In this document: positions 32,848 to 40,871 of the stretch, piece after piece | Layout: every line of letters starts with the position of its first letter | Numbering within the stretch: the stretch's first letter is position 1 | NCBI GenBank assembly: GCA_963784645.1 | Contig: CAWARY010000003.1 | Location: 1-64,000 of the forward strand | From: JBBRVW01 sp963784645 | GTDB taxonomy: Bacteria; Actinomycetota; Actinomycetes; JACCUZ01 | Length of the DNA: 64,000 nucleotides | Direction of reading: 5' to 3' | Position numbers and translations under genes: made by a program | The notes under the pieces: model-generated | Told to the model about the DNA's origin: nothing | Databases searched by the model: none | The model's input: only the letters and a program-made list of their open reading frames with translations

Positions 32848-33584
32848 GCCGTGCCGACCACGTGCCGCGCCGCGCGCCCGCCCGGGCTCTCGACCAGGGC
32901 AGCCCGGGCGAGCCGCGACGCGAGCGCCGCCGTCGCGGCGCCGGCGACGACGTCGAGCAGGAAGTGGTTCGCCGTCGCCACCACCACGAGAACGGTGAGA
33001 GCGCCGTGCCACGCCGCGAGCCCGCGCAGCAGCCGGTTGGCGGTTGCCGGCCACACCTGCAGCAGCACCCACGTGGCCCACGCGACGTGCAACGACGGCA
33101 TGGCGGCGTAGATGTCCGGCGACACGTGCGCCGTGTGCTGCGCGATGCCGGTGACGGCGCCGGAGTCGACGAAGCCGGTCAGCAGCCGCGGCGGTGCCAC
33201 CGGCATGAGCCAGAAGACCACCAACCCTAGGCCGCTGATGTAGACCAGCGCGGTGCGCGCCGAGCGATAGCGGCCGGGCCGCGCGACGTACAGCCACAGC
33301 AGCACGCCGAGGGTCACCGACAGGTGCATGAGCTGGTAGTAGACCGACGCCAGCCACTCCACGTGCCAGTGTCCGGCGAGCCACGCGTTGAGCCGGTGCT
33401 CGACGTCGACGTGGGCCCACGCCTCGATCCGGAGGAGCCGCCCTGCGTCGGCGAACGCGAGGTCGGCGCGGGTCGCGGCGATGTCGCGGATCCGGTCGTA
33501 GACCGACACGAGGACGACGACGACGGCGACCTCGCCGAGCAGCGCCGGCCGTCGGACCGGCCGGGCGGGGACGAGCCGGCTCAC
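32607..33584 (-). CDS. PAP2-superfamily membrane phosphatase
   Basis: 325-residue membrane protein with about six transmembrane helices. PAP2/inositol-phosphorylceramide-synthase-like motifs: AAMPSLHVAWATWVLL (phosphatase motif 2) and VVVVATANHFLLDVVAGA (motif 3). Such enzymes dephosphorylate or transfer headgroups of lipid phosphates outside the membrane. The last roughly 90 residues are Pro/Ala-rich and lie antisense to the secreted-protein gene, so the tail may be poorly constrained. GTG 33584 overlaps the PIG-L stop (GTGA). It is the last gene of a four-gene envelope operon. Confidence 0.8.
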   Translation of the reverse strand: MSRLVPARPVRRPALLGEVAVVVVLVSVYDRIRDIAATRADLAFADAGRLLRIEAWAHVDVEHRLNAWLAGHWHVEWLASVYYQLMHLSVTLGVLLWLYVARPGRYRSARTALVYISGLGLVVFWLMPVAPPRLLTGFVDSGAVTGIAQHTAHVSPDIYAAMPSLHVAWATWVLLQVWPATANRLLRGLAAWHGALTVLVVVATANHFLLDVVAGAATAALASRLARAALVESPGGRAARHVVGTAQAGRTGRRWPVRLPARAAMPSPASSPPPIPAAPTTPHVGSPPLSAADRPAPDAGAASAVRGAGGDAAASASDLASEAAR

Positions 33585-34399
33585 AACCAGGTGCCCGCGG
33601 GCACGAAGAGGTCCGGCTCGAGAACACCGTTGCCGGAGGCGCCCTCCTCGGCGAACCACTCGTGGCCGAGCACCAGCCGGGCCAGCGGACGCGGCAGCCG
33701 GAGCAGCAGGGCGAGCGTCCGCGCATCGGTGGAGCCGTCGGAGGTCTGGGAGACGTGCACAGCCATGGCCGCGCGCTTCGCGTCGACGTGGTCCCGGACG
33801 TCGACCCGGTGGGTGAGCTCGCCCCTCGGCAGGTACGCCTCCTCGAGGTCGGGCACCTCGATGCCGCGGCCGACCCGCAGCGCGTGCATCACCCGGACCG
33901 CGCGCAGCAGGAGGTCACGGTCCACCGTGGCCGCCAGGACCCGCGGGGTGCCGGCGAGGTGGGCCGCCAGCCGGCCGACCGCGTGCACGCGGACGTGGTC
34001 GGGGTGCCGGTAGCCGCCGTTGCGGTCGTAGACGGTGAGCACGTCGGCCCGCTCCTCGCGGAGCACCTGCGCAAGCCGGTCGGCCGCCTCCTGCACCGGC
34101 GCACGGACGAAGCCGGCGGGACCGCCGGCCGTCCCGTCGGAACCGGAGTCCTCGTAGCCCAGCAGCTCCACCCGCTGGCAGCCCAGCAGCGAGACCGAGC
34201 TGCGCAGCTCCTGCGTCCGCACCGCTCCCAGCCCGCTGCGGACGCTGCCGTGGTCGGCCAGGCCGGCACCGCCGGAGGTGGCGGTGACGACGACCACCCG
34301 GTGGCCGGCGGCGGCCGCCTTCGCGAGAGTGCCGCCCGTGAGCAGGACCTCGTCGTCCGGGTGGGCGTGGAACGAGACCAGGGCCCGCCGGCGGTTCAC
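33581..34399 (-). CDS. PIG-L (LmbE-like) N-deacetylase
   Basis: 272-residue zinc deacetylase. The metal-binding motif is HAHPDDE (residues 11-17) and the second site is YRHPDHVRVHA, where the histidines complete the zinc sphere. Relatives remove acetyl from N-acetylglucosaminyl groups: MshB in mycothiol synthesis and PIG-L in GPI-anchor synthesis. It is coupled to the GT4 gene upstream by a GTGA overlap and to the PAP2 gene downstream in the same way, so it probably deacetylates the sugar added by that glycosyltransferase. Confidence 0.88.
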   Translation of the reverse strand: MNRRRALVSFHAHPDDEVLLTGGTLAKAAAAGHRVVVVTATSGGAGLADHGSVRSGLGAVRTQELRSSVSLLGCQRVELLGYEDSGSDGTAGGPAGFVRAPVQEAADRLAQVLREERADVLTVYDRNGGYRHPDHVRVHAVGRLAAHLAGTPRVLAATVDRDLLLRAVRVMHALRVGRGIEVPDLEEAYLPRGELTHRVDVRDHVDAKRAAMAVHVSQTSDGSTDARTLALLLRLPRPLARLVLGHEWFAEEGASGNGVLEPDLFVPAGTWL

Positions 34400-35502
34400 G
34401 TCGACACCACCGCGTCGGCGGTCCGGCGCCCGGCGGCACGCGCCGCCCGGCGGTAGAGCGCGTCGTTGTCCTCGAGCGCGCGCTGCCAGGTGGTGGCCGG
34501 CGGCACGGCACGGTTGTGGGCCGCGATCTGCCGCCGCAGGCCCGGTTGCTCGACGAGCCTGACCAGCGCCCGGGTCATCGAGCCGTCGCTGCCGGCGAGG
34601 AGACCTTCGGTGCCGTGCACCACGAACTCCCCCACGCCGCCGGCCCGCTTCGCGACCACGGGAAGCCCGACGGCGCGCGCCTCGAGCGCGGCGATACCGA
34701 ACGACTCGAGGTCGGCGGGTGCCACGTAGACGTCGGACCCGTGCAGCAGCACCCGCGCCTGCTCCCGGGTCACCCGGCCGGGGAGCTCGACCCAGCCGGC
34801 CATCCCCCAGCGCACCACGAGCCGCCGGACGTGCGCGAGCTGTGGGCCGTCGCCGGCGATCACGGCGCGCAGCGGCACGTCGGCGGGCACCTGCCGGCGT
34901 AGGTCACGGAGGCTGCGGAGCAGCGGCACCGGCCGCTTCCGGGCAGCCATCCGCATCAGGCTGGTCACGACGACCGCGCCGTCACGGTCCCCGACGTCCG
35001 GGGTGCCGGCGCGCCACCACGACACGTCCACGGCGTTCGGCACCACGTCGATGGGCACCCCGTCGCCGAGCGCGCGGCGCAGCGGCCCGGCGGCGCTCCG
35101 GCTGACCGTGGACCAGGCGAGCGGCCGGTGGGCGAGGCGCAGCCCGGCGCCGGCCGGGCGTACCAGGGCCGGGACATCCGGCCACATCGAGTGCACGGTC
35201 ACGGCGACCGGCGTCCCGGCGAGGCAGGCCGCGGAGGACAGCGCCATCCCGAGCGGCGAGAACACCGACACGTGCACGTGCACCAGGTCGAAGTCGCCGC
35301 CGGCCAGCACCGCACGCAGCGCCCCGCGCGACCCGCGGTGCACCACCAGCGAGAACTCCGGCCCGGCGCCGGAGCAGGGGGTGGTCGTGAGGACGTGCAC
35401 CTCGTGGCCGGCGGCGGCCTGGTGCCGGGCCAGACCGTCGACGTGGGTCTCGATGCCGCCGAGCCTCGGCAGGTACGCGTCGGTGACGTGGGCGATGCGC
35501 AT
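34396..35502 (-). CDS. GT4-family glycosyltransferase
   Basis: 368-residue GT-B glycosyltransferase. The N-terminus MRIAHVTDAYLPRLGGIETHV is the acceptor-domain signature of GT4, VVPNAVDVSWW follows the linker, and the donor-binding ExFGxxxxE motif is ESFGIAALE. The group includes MshA, PimB and other UDP-GlcNAc or GDP-mannose transferases; donor and acceptor are not readable. ATG 35502 overlaps the upstream stop (TGATG). Between the LPG-synthase-like protein and PIG-L, it likely adds the amino sugar to a lipid or inositol acceptor. Confidence 0.88.
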   Translation of the reverse strand: MRIAHVTDAYLPRLGGIETHVDGLARHQAAAGHEVHVLTTTPCSGAGPEFSLVVHRGSRGALRAVLAGGDFDLVHVHVSVFSPLGMALSSAACLAGTPVAVTVHSMWPDVPALVRPAGAGLRLAHRPLAWSTVSRSAAGPLRRALGDGVPIDVVPNAVDVSWWRAGTPDVGDRDGAVVVTSLMRMAARKRPVPLLRSLRDLRRQVPADVPLRAVIAGDGPQLAHVRRLVVRWGMAGWVELPGRVTREQARVLLHGSDVYVAPADLESFGIAALEARAVGLPVVAKRAGGVGEFVVHGTEGLLAGSDGSMTRALVRLVEQPGLRRQIAAHNRAVPPATTWQRALEDNDALYRRAARAAGRRTADAVVST

Positions 35503-36539
35503 CACGGCACCGCCACCCGCACCGCTCCGCGCTGGGCGAGCCACCAGCCGACCAGCCAGGTGCCCCCGACCGGGATCTCCAGGCCGAAGACGAATGCCCG
35601 GTACAGCAGGACCCCCGCAGCGGCCGAGGCGGGGGCGGTCCCCAGCGCGACGAGTGCGGCGGTCGCGGCCACCTCGGCGACCCCGGAGCCACCGGGTGTG
35701 AAGGGCAACGCGGTCATCGCGCGCTCGACCGCGAACACCGCGACGACAACCGCGACCGCCACCGGCGCCCCGACCACTGCAAGGCAGGCCCACAGCAGCC
35801 CGATCTGCAGCGCGGAGTAGGCGAGCAGGCCCCAGGTCATGGGACGCCACGCCGACGTGAGCAGGTCCAGGGACCCGGCTCGCAGGGCCTCCAGGCGGGC
35901 AGCCACCGTCGCGGGCGTCGGGCGACGGGCCAGCCGCAGGAGCCGGTCGACCGCACGGCCGGTCAGCCGGGCGCCCCCCGCAGTGAGCAGCGCCGTCGCG
36001 GCCAGTGCCACCGAGGTCAGCAGCAGCACGCCGGTGACCGCAGCGCCGACCAGCAGCCGGCGCTGGAGCAGGACGTCGTCGGCGACGAGCAGCGCCACCG
36101 CGGCGGCGGGCAGCAGCGCCTTCATCGCCACGTGCCAGGCGTTCACCAGCCCGGTGAACAGCGAGAACTGGACGGGCGTGAACCCCCACCGTCGTGCCAT
36201 CAGGTAGTTGACGCCGATGCCGAGGCCGCCGCCCATCGGGACGACGTTGGCGACCGCGCTCCCGGTCAGGTTCAGCGTGAGGGCGCGCCGGACCGTGAGC
36301 CCGGGCAGCGCCGCCGTGAGGACGCGGCAGTGCACGACCAGGCCGGCGGCCCACAGGGCGACCAGCGCGAGCAGCTGCACGGCGGTGGCCGTCCCGAGTG
36401 CGGCGCCGATCGCCCCCCACGGCGCGCCGGACACCCGCGGGACCAGGAACGCGACGGCGGCGGCGGAGCCGGCCGCCGCGACGACGATGCGCAGGGCAGC
36501 CCGGCGGCCGCGGTCCGAGGGTCGTGGGCGAGCGGGCAC
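35502..36539 (-). CDS. LPG-synthase-TM/UPF0104-like membrane protein
   Basis: 345-residue integral membrane protein with about eight helices, matching the lysylphosphatidylglycerol synthase transmembrane (UPF0104, AglD-like) family: LNLTGSAVANVVPMGGGLGIGVNYLMARRWG and the late TALPFTPGGSGVAEVAATAAL motif. In MprF this domain flips lipids; stand-alone versions occur beside glycosyltransferases and are thought to act in lipid-linked sugar transport. First gene of the operon (GTG 36539), coupled to GT4 by TGATG. Confidence 0.85.
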   Translation of the reverse strand: MPARPRPSDRGRRAALRIVVAAAGSAAAVAFLVPRVSGAPWGAIGAALGTATAVQLLALVALWAAGLVVHCRVLTAALPGLTVRRALTLNLTGSAVANVVPMGGGLGIGVNYLMARRWGFTPVQFSLFTGLVNAWHVAMKALLPAAAVALLVADDVLLQRRLLVGAAVTGVLLLTSVALAATALLTAGGARLTGRAVDRLLRLARRPTPATVAARLEALRAGSLDLLTSAWRPMTWGLLAYSALQIGLLWACLAVVGAPVAVAVVVAVFAVERAMTALPFTPGGSGVAEVAATAALVALGTAPASAAAGVLLYRAFVFGLEIPVGGTWLVGWWLAQRGAVRVAVP

Positions 36540-36649
36540 GGCGACTCGTCTCGGGTCGGGAAGGTGTGACTTCCGACGCTAGGGAGACGCGGGCAAGCGG
36601 CCAGGTCGTCCCGGGTTAGGGGACGGCAAGACCGGCAGCTCGGCGGGCG

Positions 36650-37939
36650 TCAGTCGTCGTCGCGACCGGCCAGCAGCAGCGTCAGCCGGGTGTGCTCCTC
36701 GGTCCGGGCGTGCAGGAGCCGGCCGCCGATTCCCTGGGCGAGCGACGACGCCATCGGCAACCCGAGACGCCGGCCACCGACGCTGGTGGTGGGCTCGCCG
36801 TCCGGCGAAGGCAGCAGGGACCGCCCGCCGACGGTCCCTTCGTCGGCGACGTCGATCGCCAGTGCACCACCGCCGTCGCGGGCCGTGACCGTGACCTCGC
36901 CCCGGCCGTGCCGGCACGCGTTGTCGAGCAGCACCTCCAGGATCTGCCGGACTGCCGGCTCCGACGCGACGGTCGACGGGTGCGGGTGCTCGACGAGCGT
37001 CAGGTGCCGCCCCTCGGCGGCCAGCGCCCCGTCCCACCGGCCGCGCAGCTCGGCGAGCAGGGCAGTGAGGTCGAGCAGGGTCCCGTCGTCCGTGGCGCCC
37101 CGGGAGAGTGCGAGGACGTCGTCGACGGTGCGGGACAGCTGGTCGGCGGAGCCGATCGCCTCCCGCGCGGCCTGGCGCAGGTCGCCCTCGGTCTCCAGCG
37201 CGGCTTCCAGGACGAGTCGCAGCCTGGTGAGCGGCGTCCGCAGCTGGTGCGACGCGCGGGCCGAGAAGGCCCGTTCCCGGGCCAGCAGGTCGTCGAGCCG
37301 CTGGGCGGTCCGGTTCAGCGCCTGGCCGGTCCGGTCGATCTCACCCACGCCCGAGGTCTCCGCCCGCGAGGAGAAGTCGCCGGCACCGAGGTCCTCGGCC
37401 ACCGACTCGAGCCGCTGCAACGGCCGGGTCAGGCGCCGGGACTGGACAGCGGCGAAGAAGGTCGCACACACGCCGGCGAGGAGGGCGAGACCTGCCATCG
37501 CCGCCCACGTCAGGCGCACCCGGTCGCGCAGCTCGGCGCGCGAGGACGAGGACCGGACCACCCCGACCACGCCCTCCGCCGACCGGACGGGAACCACGAC
37601 CACGAGCTCGGTGGCGGTCTCGGTGTCGACGACCCGCCCCCGCAGGGCGGTGCGGACCGCCCGTCCCCCGGCGCCGGGACCGCGACCGGCCAGCCGGTCG
37701 CCGGTGAGCCCGTAGACCCCGACCCGCACGGATCCGCCGCCGTCCGGCAGCGTGACCGGCTGGTGGCGACTCGCCACGTCCGACGGGACAGCCACGGCGG
37801 CCCGGAGCGCGACCCGCTCGAGCTCGCTGCGCTCGTCGTCCGTGAACAGCCTGGCCGCGGCGATCGCCAGCGGCACACCGAACAGCAGGACCGCGAGCAC
37901 CACGGCGAGCACGGCCACGCCGAGGATCCGTCTGCGCAC
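36650..37939 (-). CDS. Membrane sensor histidine kinase (EnvZ/BaeS class)
   Basis: 429-residue kinase with two transmembrane helices (about 7-30 and 145-165) around an extracytoplasmic sensor, a HAMP domain (about 165-218), a HisKA helix with H231 in FSARASHQLRTPL, and an HATPase_c domain with N-box VLLDNACRHG and G-region GGRRLGLPMASSLAQGIGG. The D-box is less typical (DVADEGTVGG). It is encoded divergently, 70 nt from the OmpR-type regulator at 38010, which is its obvious partner despite the unusual head-to-head arrangement. GTG 37939 start. Confidence 0.88.
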   Translation of the reverse strand: MRRRILGVAVLAVVLAVLLFGVPLAIAAARLFTDDERSELERVALRAAVAVPSDVASRHQPVTLPDGGGSVRVGVYGLTGDRLAGRGPGAGGRAVRTALRGRVVDTETATELVVVVPVRSAEGVVGVVRSSSSRAELRDRVRLTWAAMAGLALLAGVCATFFAAVQSRRLTRPLQRLESVAEDLGAGDFSSRAETSGVGEIDRTGQALNRTAQRLDDLLARERAFSARASHQLRTPLTRLRLVLEAALETEGDLRQAAREAIGSADQLSRTVDDVLALSRGATDDGTLLDLTALLAELRGRWDGALAAEGRHLTLVEHPHPSTVASEPAVRQILEVLLDNACRHGRGEVTVTARDGGGALAIDVADEGTVGGRSLLPSPDGEPTTSVGGRRLGLPMASSLAQGIGGRLLHARTEEHTRLTLLLAGRDDD

Positions 37940-37997
37940 GTGGTCAATCTAGGCATGAGGGCGGCGACCGCCGCGGCGTCGGCGACAACGACCTCTT

Positions 37998-38003
37998 TAG
38001 AGT
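37998..38003 (+). promoter_or_regulatory. Leaderless -10 box for OmpR-type regulator
   Basis: TAGAGT lies 6 nt before ATG 38010, within the 70-nt region shared with the divergent kinase gene. Confidence 0.55.
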
Positions 38004-38009
38004 CCAGCC

Positions 38010-38732
38010 ATGGCGCGACTGCTCGTGGTGGAGGACGACGACCGGATCGGCGCGCTGCTCGAGTCGGCGCTGCGCGCGAACGGGCACGACGTGACCTGGC
38101 AGCGCACCGGCAGCAGCGCGCTCGCGGCGGCGCGCGGCTCGACGTACGAGCTGACACTGCTCGACCTCGGGCTCCCCGACATGGACGGCGTCGACGTGTG
38201 CCGCGAGCTCCGGGTGATCGACCCCGCCGGAGTGATCGTCCTGCTGACCGCGCGGCGCGACGAGATGGACGTGGTCGTCGGCCTCGAGGCCGGCGCCGAC
38301 GACTACCTCACGAAGCCCTTCGGGCTGACCGAGCTGACGGCCCGCATCCGGGCACACCTCCGTCGTCGCGGCGTCGACGCCGAGCCGGGCAGCGAGCCGA
38401 TGGTCAACGGCGACCTCGTGGTGGACGTCGCGGCGCGGCGCTGCCTGGTCGCGGGAACCGAGCTGAACCTCCGGGCGAAGGAGTTCGACCTGCTGGCGCG
38501 GCTGATGTCCGGTGCCGGTGCGGCGGTGAGCCGCGAGACGTTGATGGCCGACGTGTGGGACGAGAACTGGTTCGGCTCGACCAAGACGCTCGACGTGCAC
38601 ATCGCCGCACTGCGGAAGCGGCTCGCCGACGCCGCCAGCGAGGCAGCGTCGCCGGTGCGGATCCCCGAGATCACGACCCTGCGCGGCTACGGCTACCGGG
38701 CCGAGCGGCCGGACGGGCCGGCGGCCGGCTGA
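38010..38732 (+). CDS. OmpR/PhoB-type response regulator
   Basis: 240-residue regulator. Receiver: acidic D9/D10/D11, phosphoacceptor D52 in LLDLGLPDMDG, T80 and K102 in YLTKPF. Effector: a winged helix with LRAKEFDLLARLMSG, WFGSTKTLDVHIAALRKRL and the wing RGYGYRAE. It should bind direct repeats as a dimer. Partner of the divergent histidine kinase. The leaderless -10 box at 37998-38003 fixes the ATG at 38010. It converges with the secreted protein gene 7 nt downstream. Confidence 0.92.
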   Translation: MARLLVVEDDDRIGALLESALRANGHDVTWQRTGSSALAAARGSTYELTLLDLGLPDMDGVDVCRELRVIDPAGVIVLLTARRDEMDVVVGLEAGADDYLTKPFGLTELTARIRAHLRRRGVDAEPGSEPMVNGDLVVDVAARRCLVAGTELNLRAKEFDLLARLMSGAGAAVSRETLMADVWDENWFGSTKTLDVHIAALRKRLADAASEAASPVRIPEITTLRGYGYRAERPDGPAAG

Positions 38733-38739
38733 CGTCCGC

Positions 38740-39708
38740 TCAGTACCGACGGCGCCGGGCGGCCACCACCAGCAGCCCGACGAGCAGGACGAGCACACCC
38801 GCCCCGGCGGCGTACGCCGCGGCGGGCGGAAGGCCCCCGACTGCACCGTCGGCCGGTGACGGCACGGGGTCGGCCGGCGAGCTCGGAGTTCCGGTCGGCG
38901 CCGGCGTCCCCGCACCGCCGGGCACCGGCACGGCAAGCACCTCGGAGCGCACGCCCTCGCTCCCGACGAGCAGCCGGTCGTCGTCGGCGGCGACCGACTC
39001 GCCCTGCGGCTGGCCGGGCAGCTCGGCCCGGGCGACCTCGTGGCCCGGACGGTCGTAGACGAACACCGCCGAGTAGGACCGCAGCACGAAGCGACCGTCC
39101 GGCAGGTACGCGCCGTCGGTGACCAGCGACGGCACCTCGGCGATCCGCCGCAGGGTGTTGGTCCCCCGGTCCTGCGTGACGAGCCGGGCCGGCGCCCGGT
39201 AGAGCCCCTGGCCCGAGATGCCCTTGGTCGCGATCAGGATCCGGCCGTGCGGGCCGACGAGCAGCGCCTCGGCGTCGTGCGGTCCGTCGGGGTAGCGGAA
39301 CCGGTACCAGGTCGCCTCCGCGGTGGTGTCCCCGAGCGAGGCCGGCTCGTCGAACCGGAACACCGAGATGTCTCGGCGGGTGCGCAGGTTGTCGCCGATG
39401 TCTCCGAGGAAGAGCGCCGGCTCGCCGTCAGGCCCGCTGCCGGGAGCCAGCGCCTCGGGGTCGTAGGGGTCGATGCCGGCGAGGGTGACCGTCGCCGCCG
39501 TGGTGCCGTCCCGCCCGATGCCGAAGACCTGCGCGACCTGGCCGCCGTCGTTGTGCGTCCAGAAGAGGCCGGGGTGGCGCTGCGACACGGCGAGGCCGCT
39601 GGACTCGACGATCCGCGGGTCGGTCAGCGTACGGACGACGGGGGCCGGTGTGGCGGCGGTGAGCGCCGCGGCGAGGACTGCCGCCGCCACCGCGCTAGCG
39701 GCCGGCAA
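38740..39708 (-). CDS. Secreted beta-propeller-like protein with C-terminal anchor
   Basis: 322-residue exported protein: signal peptide (AAAVLAAALTAATPAPVV), then repeated beta-rich segments with NDGG, LGDIGDN, DAEALLVGPHGR, and GQPQGESVAADDDRLLVGSEG that suggest a propeller such as esterase-like/SdiA-regulated folds, a Pro-rich linker and a C-terminal transmembrane helix followed by ARRRRY. Function unknown. TTG 39708 overlaps the methyltransferase stop by 14 nt; GTG 39690 is an equally plausible start. Confidence 0.7.
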   Translation of the reverse strand: MPAASAVAAAVLAAALTAATPAPVVRTLTDPRIVESSGLAVSQRHPGLFWTHNDGGQVAQVFGIGRDGTTAATVTLAGIDPYDPEALAPGSGPDGEPALFLGDIGDNLRTRRDISVFRFDEPASLGDTTAEATWYRFRYPDGPHDAEALLVGPHGRILIATKGISGQGLYRAPARLVTQDRGTNTLRRIAEVPSLVTDGAYLPDGRFVLRSYSAVFVYDRPGHEVARAELPGQPQGESVAADDDRLLVGSEGVRSEVLAVPVPGGAGTPAPTGTPSSPADPVPSPADGAVGGLPPAAAYAAGAGVLVLLVGLLVVAARRRRY

Positions 39709-40867
39709 GGTCGTCGGCGAGCAGTGTCTGCAGGTGCGGGGTGACGTCCCAGGCGCCGACCAGCGCGTCGTACTCGGCGTCGGCGCCCGGCAGCGGCCGG
39801 CTGCCGACCTGACGGACGGCGCGGATCATCGTGTTGCGCGGCGTGTACTCCGCCGACACGAACTGCACGACCTCGACGTGGTAGCCCACCCGCCTCAGCA
39901 GGGCGGCGCGGACCGCGTCGGTGAGGACGTCGCCGAGGCGCTCGCGCAGGATCGCGTGCCGGGCCACCAGGCCGTACGGCGCGGGTGCGCGACCGGCTGA
40001 CATCTGCCGCTGCATGTCGTGGTGGCAGCACGGTGACGCGAGCACCACCGTCGCGGCCGAGTGCACCGCTTCCGCCAGGGCGTCGTCGGTGGCCGTGTCG
40101 CACGCGTGCAGCGCGAGGACGACGTCGACCTCGCCGAGGTCGTCGGCCGAGTCGGCGATGGTGCCGGCGACGAAGCGGACCTGCCCGGACCAGCCGAGCC
40201 GCTCCGCCAGCGCACCGTTGCGCTCGCGCATCTCCGGCCGCTGGTCGACGCCGGTGAGGCGGACGTCACGTCCCTCTGCGAGGAACCGGTAGGCCGCGAA
40301 GCTGAGGTAGGCGTTGCCGCAGCCGAGGTCGACCACGTGCAGCGGCCGGTCGGCCGGCAACCGGTCGGCGGCGTCGGCGACCGCGGCCTGCAGGACGCGC
40401 AGGAACGCGTCGACCTGCCGGCGCTTCCCGGCACCCGCCCCGAGGACGCGGAACAGCGGGTCGCCCGGGTCGATGAGATGCTGCGCCGCCTGGTCGTGCC
40501 CGGTGACCTGCTCGGCAGCGGCCGCGGTGCGGTGCAGCTGGGCCAGCCCCTTCTTGGTCACCCGCAGCTGCACGGTCTCGTCGGTGGTCTGCACGTGCCA
40601 GTTGCCGAAGGGCTGGGCGAGCAGCGCATCGACCTCGGCCTCGGCCGGCTCGCCGTAGGCCTGGTTGGTCGTGGTGGCCTGCCGGTCGTCGTAGGTGACG
40701 ACCTGGAGGTGCCGGCCCTCCTTGAGGTCGACCGGGCGCAGCTCGACCCGGCGCCAGTCCGGGACGGCCGAGCGCCGCTTGCCCGCGGCCACGGCGCGCA
40801 CGAGGGTGCCGGGGTCGAGCAGCAGCCGGCGCACCTGGAGCAGGGCACCGTCGAGGTCCTCGGGCAT
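39695..40867 (-). CDS. SAM-dependent methyltransferase, Methyltransf_32/METTL25-like
   Basis: 390-residue protein with a roughly 150-residue N-terminal domain (KEGRHLQVVTYDDRQATTTN, TTDETVQLRVTKKG) and a class I methyltransferase domain: motif I VVDLGCGNAYLSFAAYRF, then GVDQRPEM, ALHACDTATDDALAEA, and the PCCHHD signature. That PCCH motif groups it with METTL25/Trm13-like enzymes that act on RNA or protein, but the bacterial substrate is unknown. It shares a strand with the MFS gene upstream (4-nt gap), suggesting an operon. Confidence 0.8.
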   Translation of the reverse strand: MPEDLDGALLQVRRLLLDPGTLVRAVAAGKRRSAVPDWRRVELRPVDLKEGRHLQVVTYDDRQATTTNQAYGEPAEAEVDALLAQPFGNWHVQTTDETVQLRVTKKGLAQLHRTAAAAEQVTGHDQAAQHLIDPGDPLFRVLGAGAGKRRQVDAFLRVLQAAVADAADRLPADRPLHVVDLGCGNAYLSFAAYRFLAEGRDVRLTGVDQRPEMRERNGALAERLGWSGQVRFVAGTIADSADDLGEVDVVLALHACDTATDDALAEAVHSAATVVLASPCCHHDMQRQMSAGRAPAPYGLVARHAILRERLGDVLTDAVRAALLRRVGYHVEVVQFVSAEYTPRNTMIRAVRQVGSRPLPGADAEYDALVGAWDVTPHLQTLLADDLAGR

Positions 40868-40871
40868 CTGC

